NCBI GenBank assembly: GCA_024276305.1
Contig: JAJRXK010000058.1
Span: 123,558 to 187,557 of the forward strand
DNA: 64,000 bases
From: Candidatus Krumholzibacteriota bacterium
Lineage (GTDB): Bacteria; Krumholzibacteriota; Krumholzibacteriia; JAJRXK01
Direction of reading: 5' to 3'
Part shown: piece by piece, positions 63,933 through 64,000 of the stretch
How the letters are laid out: every line of letters starts with the position of its first letter
Position numbering within the stretch: position 1 is the first letter of the stretch
Program-made: the position numbers and the translations under genes
Notes under the pieces: model-generated
The model's database searches: none
Seen by the model: only the letters and a program-made list of their open reading frames with translations
What the model was told of the DNA's origin: nothing

Positions 63933-64000
63933 CCCATTGAGATATCGGCCAGTTCGCGGCATAAAGGAGTTAACCCGGATTATTCATGAGGCATAAAGAC

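Overview
The window is a GC-rich bacterial chromosomal segment with about 65 supportable protein-coding genes and one tRNA. There is no rRNA, no CRISPR array and no complete mobile element. The phylum cannot be assigned securely from the window; the FlgD/T9SS-like C-terminal domain of the protease suggests an FCB-like or candidate-phylum lineage. Recognisable blocks, left to right: (1) class-V aminotransferase fragment and SDR epimerase; (2) hybrid histidine kinase; (3) ECF sigma / putative anti-sigma / DUF4252 operon; (4) phosphate locus phoR-porin-pstS-pstC-pstA-pstB-phoU, with no phoB in the window; (5) Fur-box-like site followed by feoA-feoB and an overlapping arylamine N-acetyltransferase gene; (6) ClC channel with CBS and TrkA-C-like domains; (7) bacterial Elp3; (8) multi-PAS hybrid kinase; (9) trmJ-like methylase, group II decarboxylase, esterase, arfB-like gene; (10) S8 protease with a tandem repeat; (11) complete F1Fo ATP synthase operon on the minus strand with strong intercistronic hairpins and a His-rich AtpB leader; (12) tRNA-Gln(UUG); (13) a divergent sigma-like gene with a small partner; (14) nitrilase, half-size GDT1 and a 635-aa uncharacterised protein; (15) assorted metabolic and membrane genes; (16) a right-hand accessory-looking segment (about 58-64 kb) with an orphan pilin, a restriction-endonuclease-like gene split by one in-frame stop, NhaA, VOC and GNAT genes. 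I found no single dramatic new system. The best leads are the interrupted nuclease-like gene with its coupled membrane-protein partner, the 635-aa uncharacterised protein, the sigma-like pair, and the hairpins and His-rich leader of the atp operon. All assignments come from reading translations; no database search was run.
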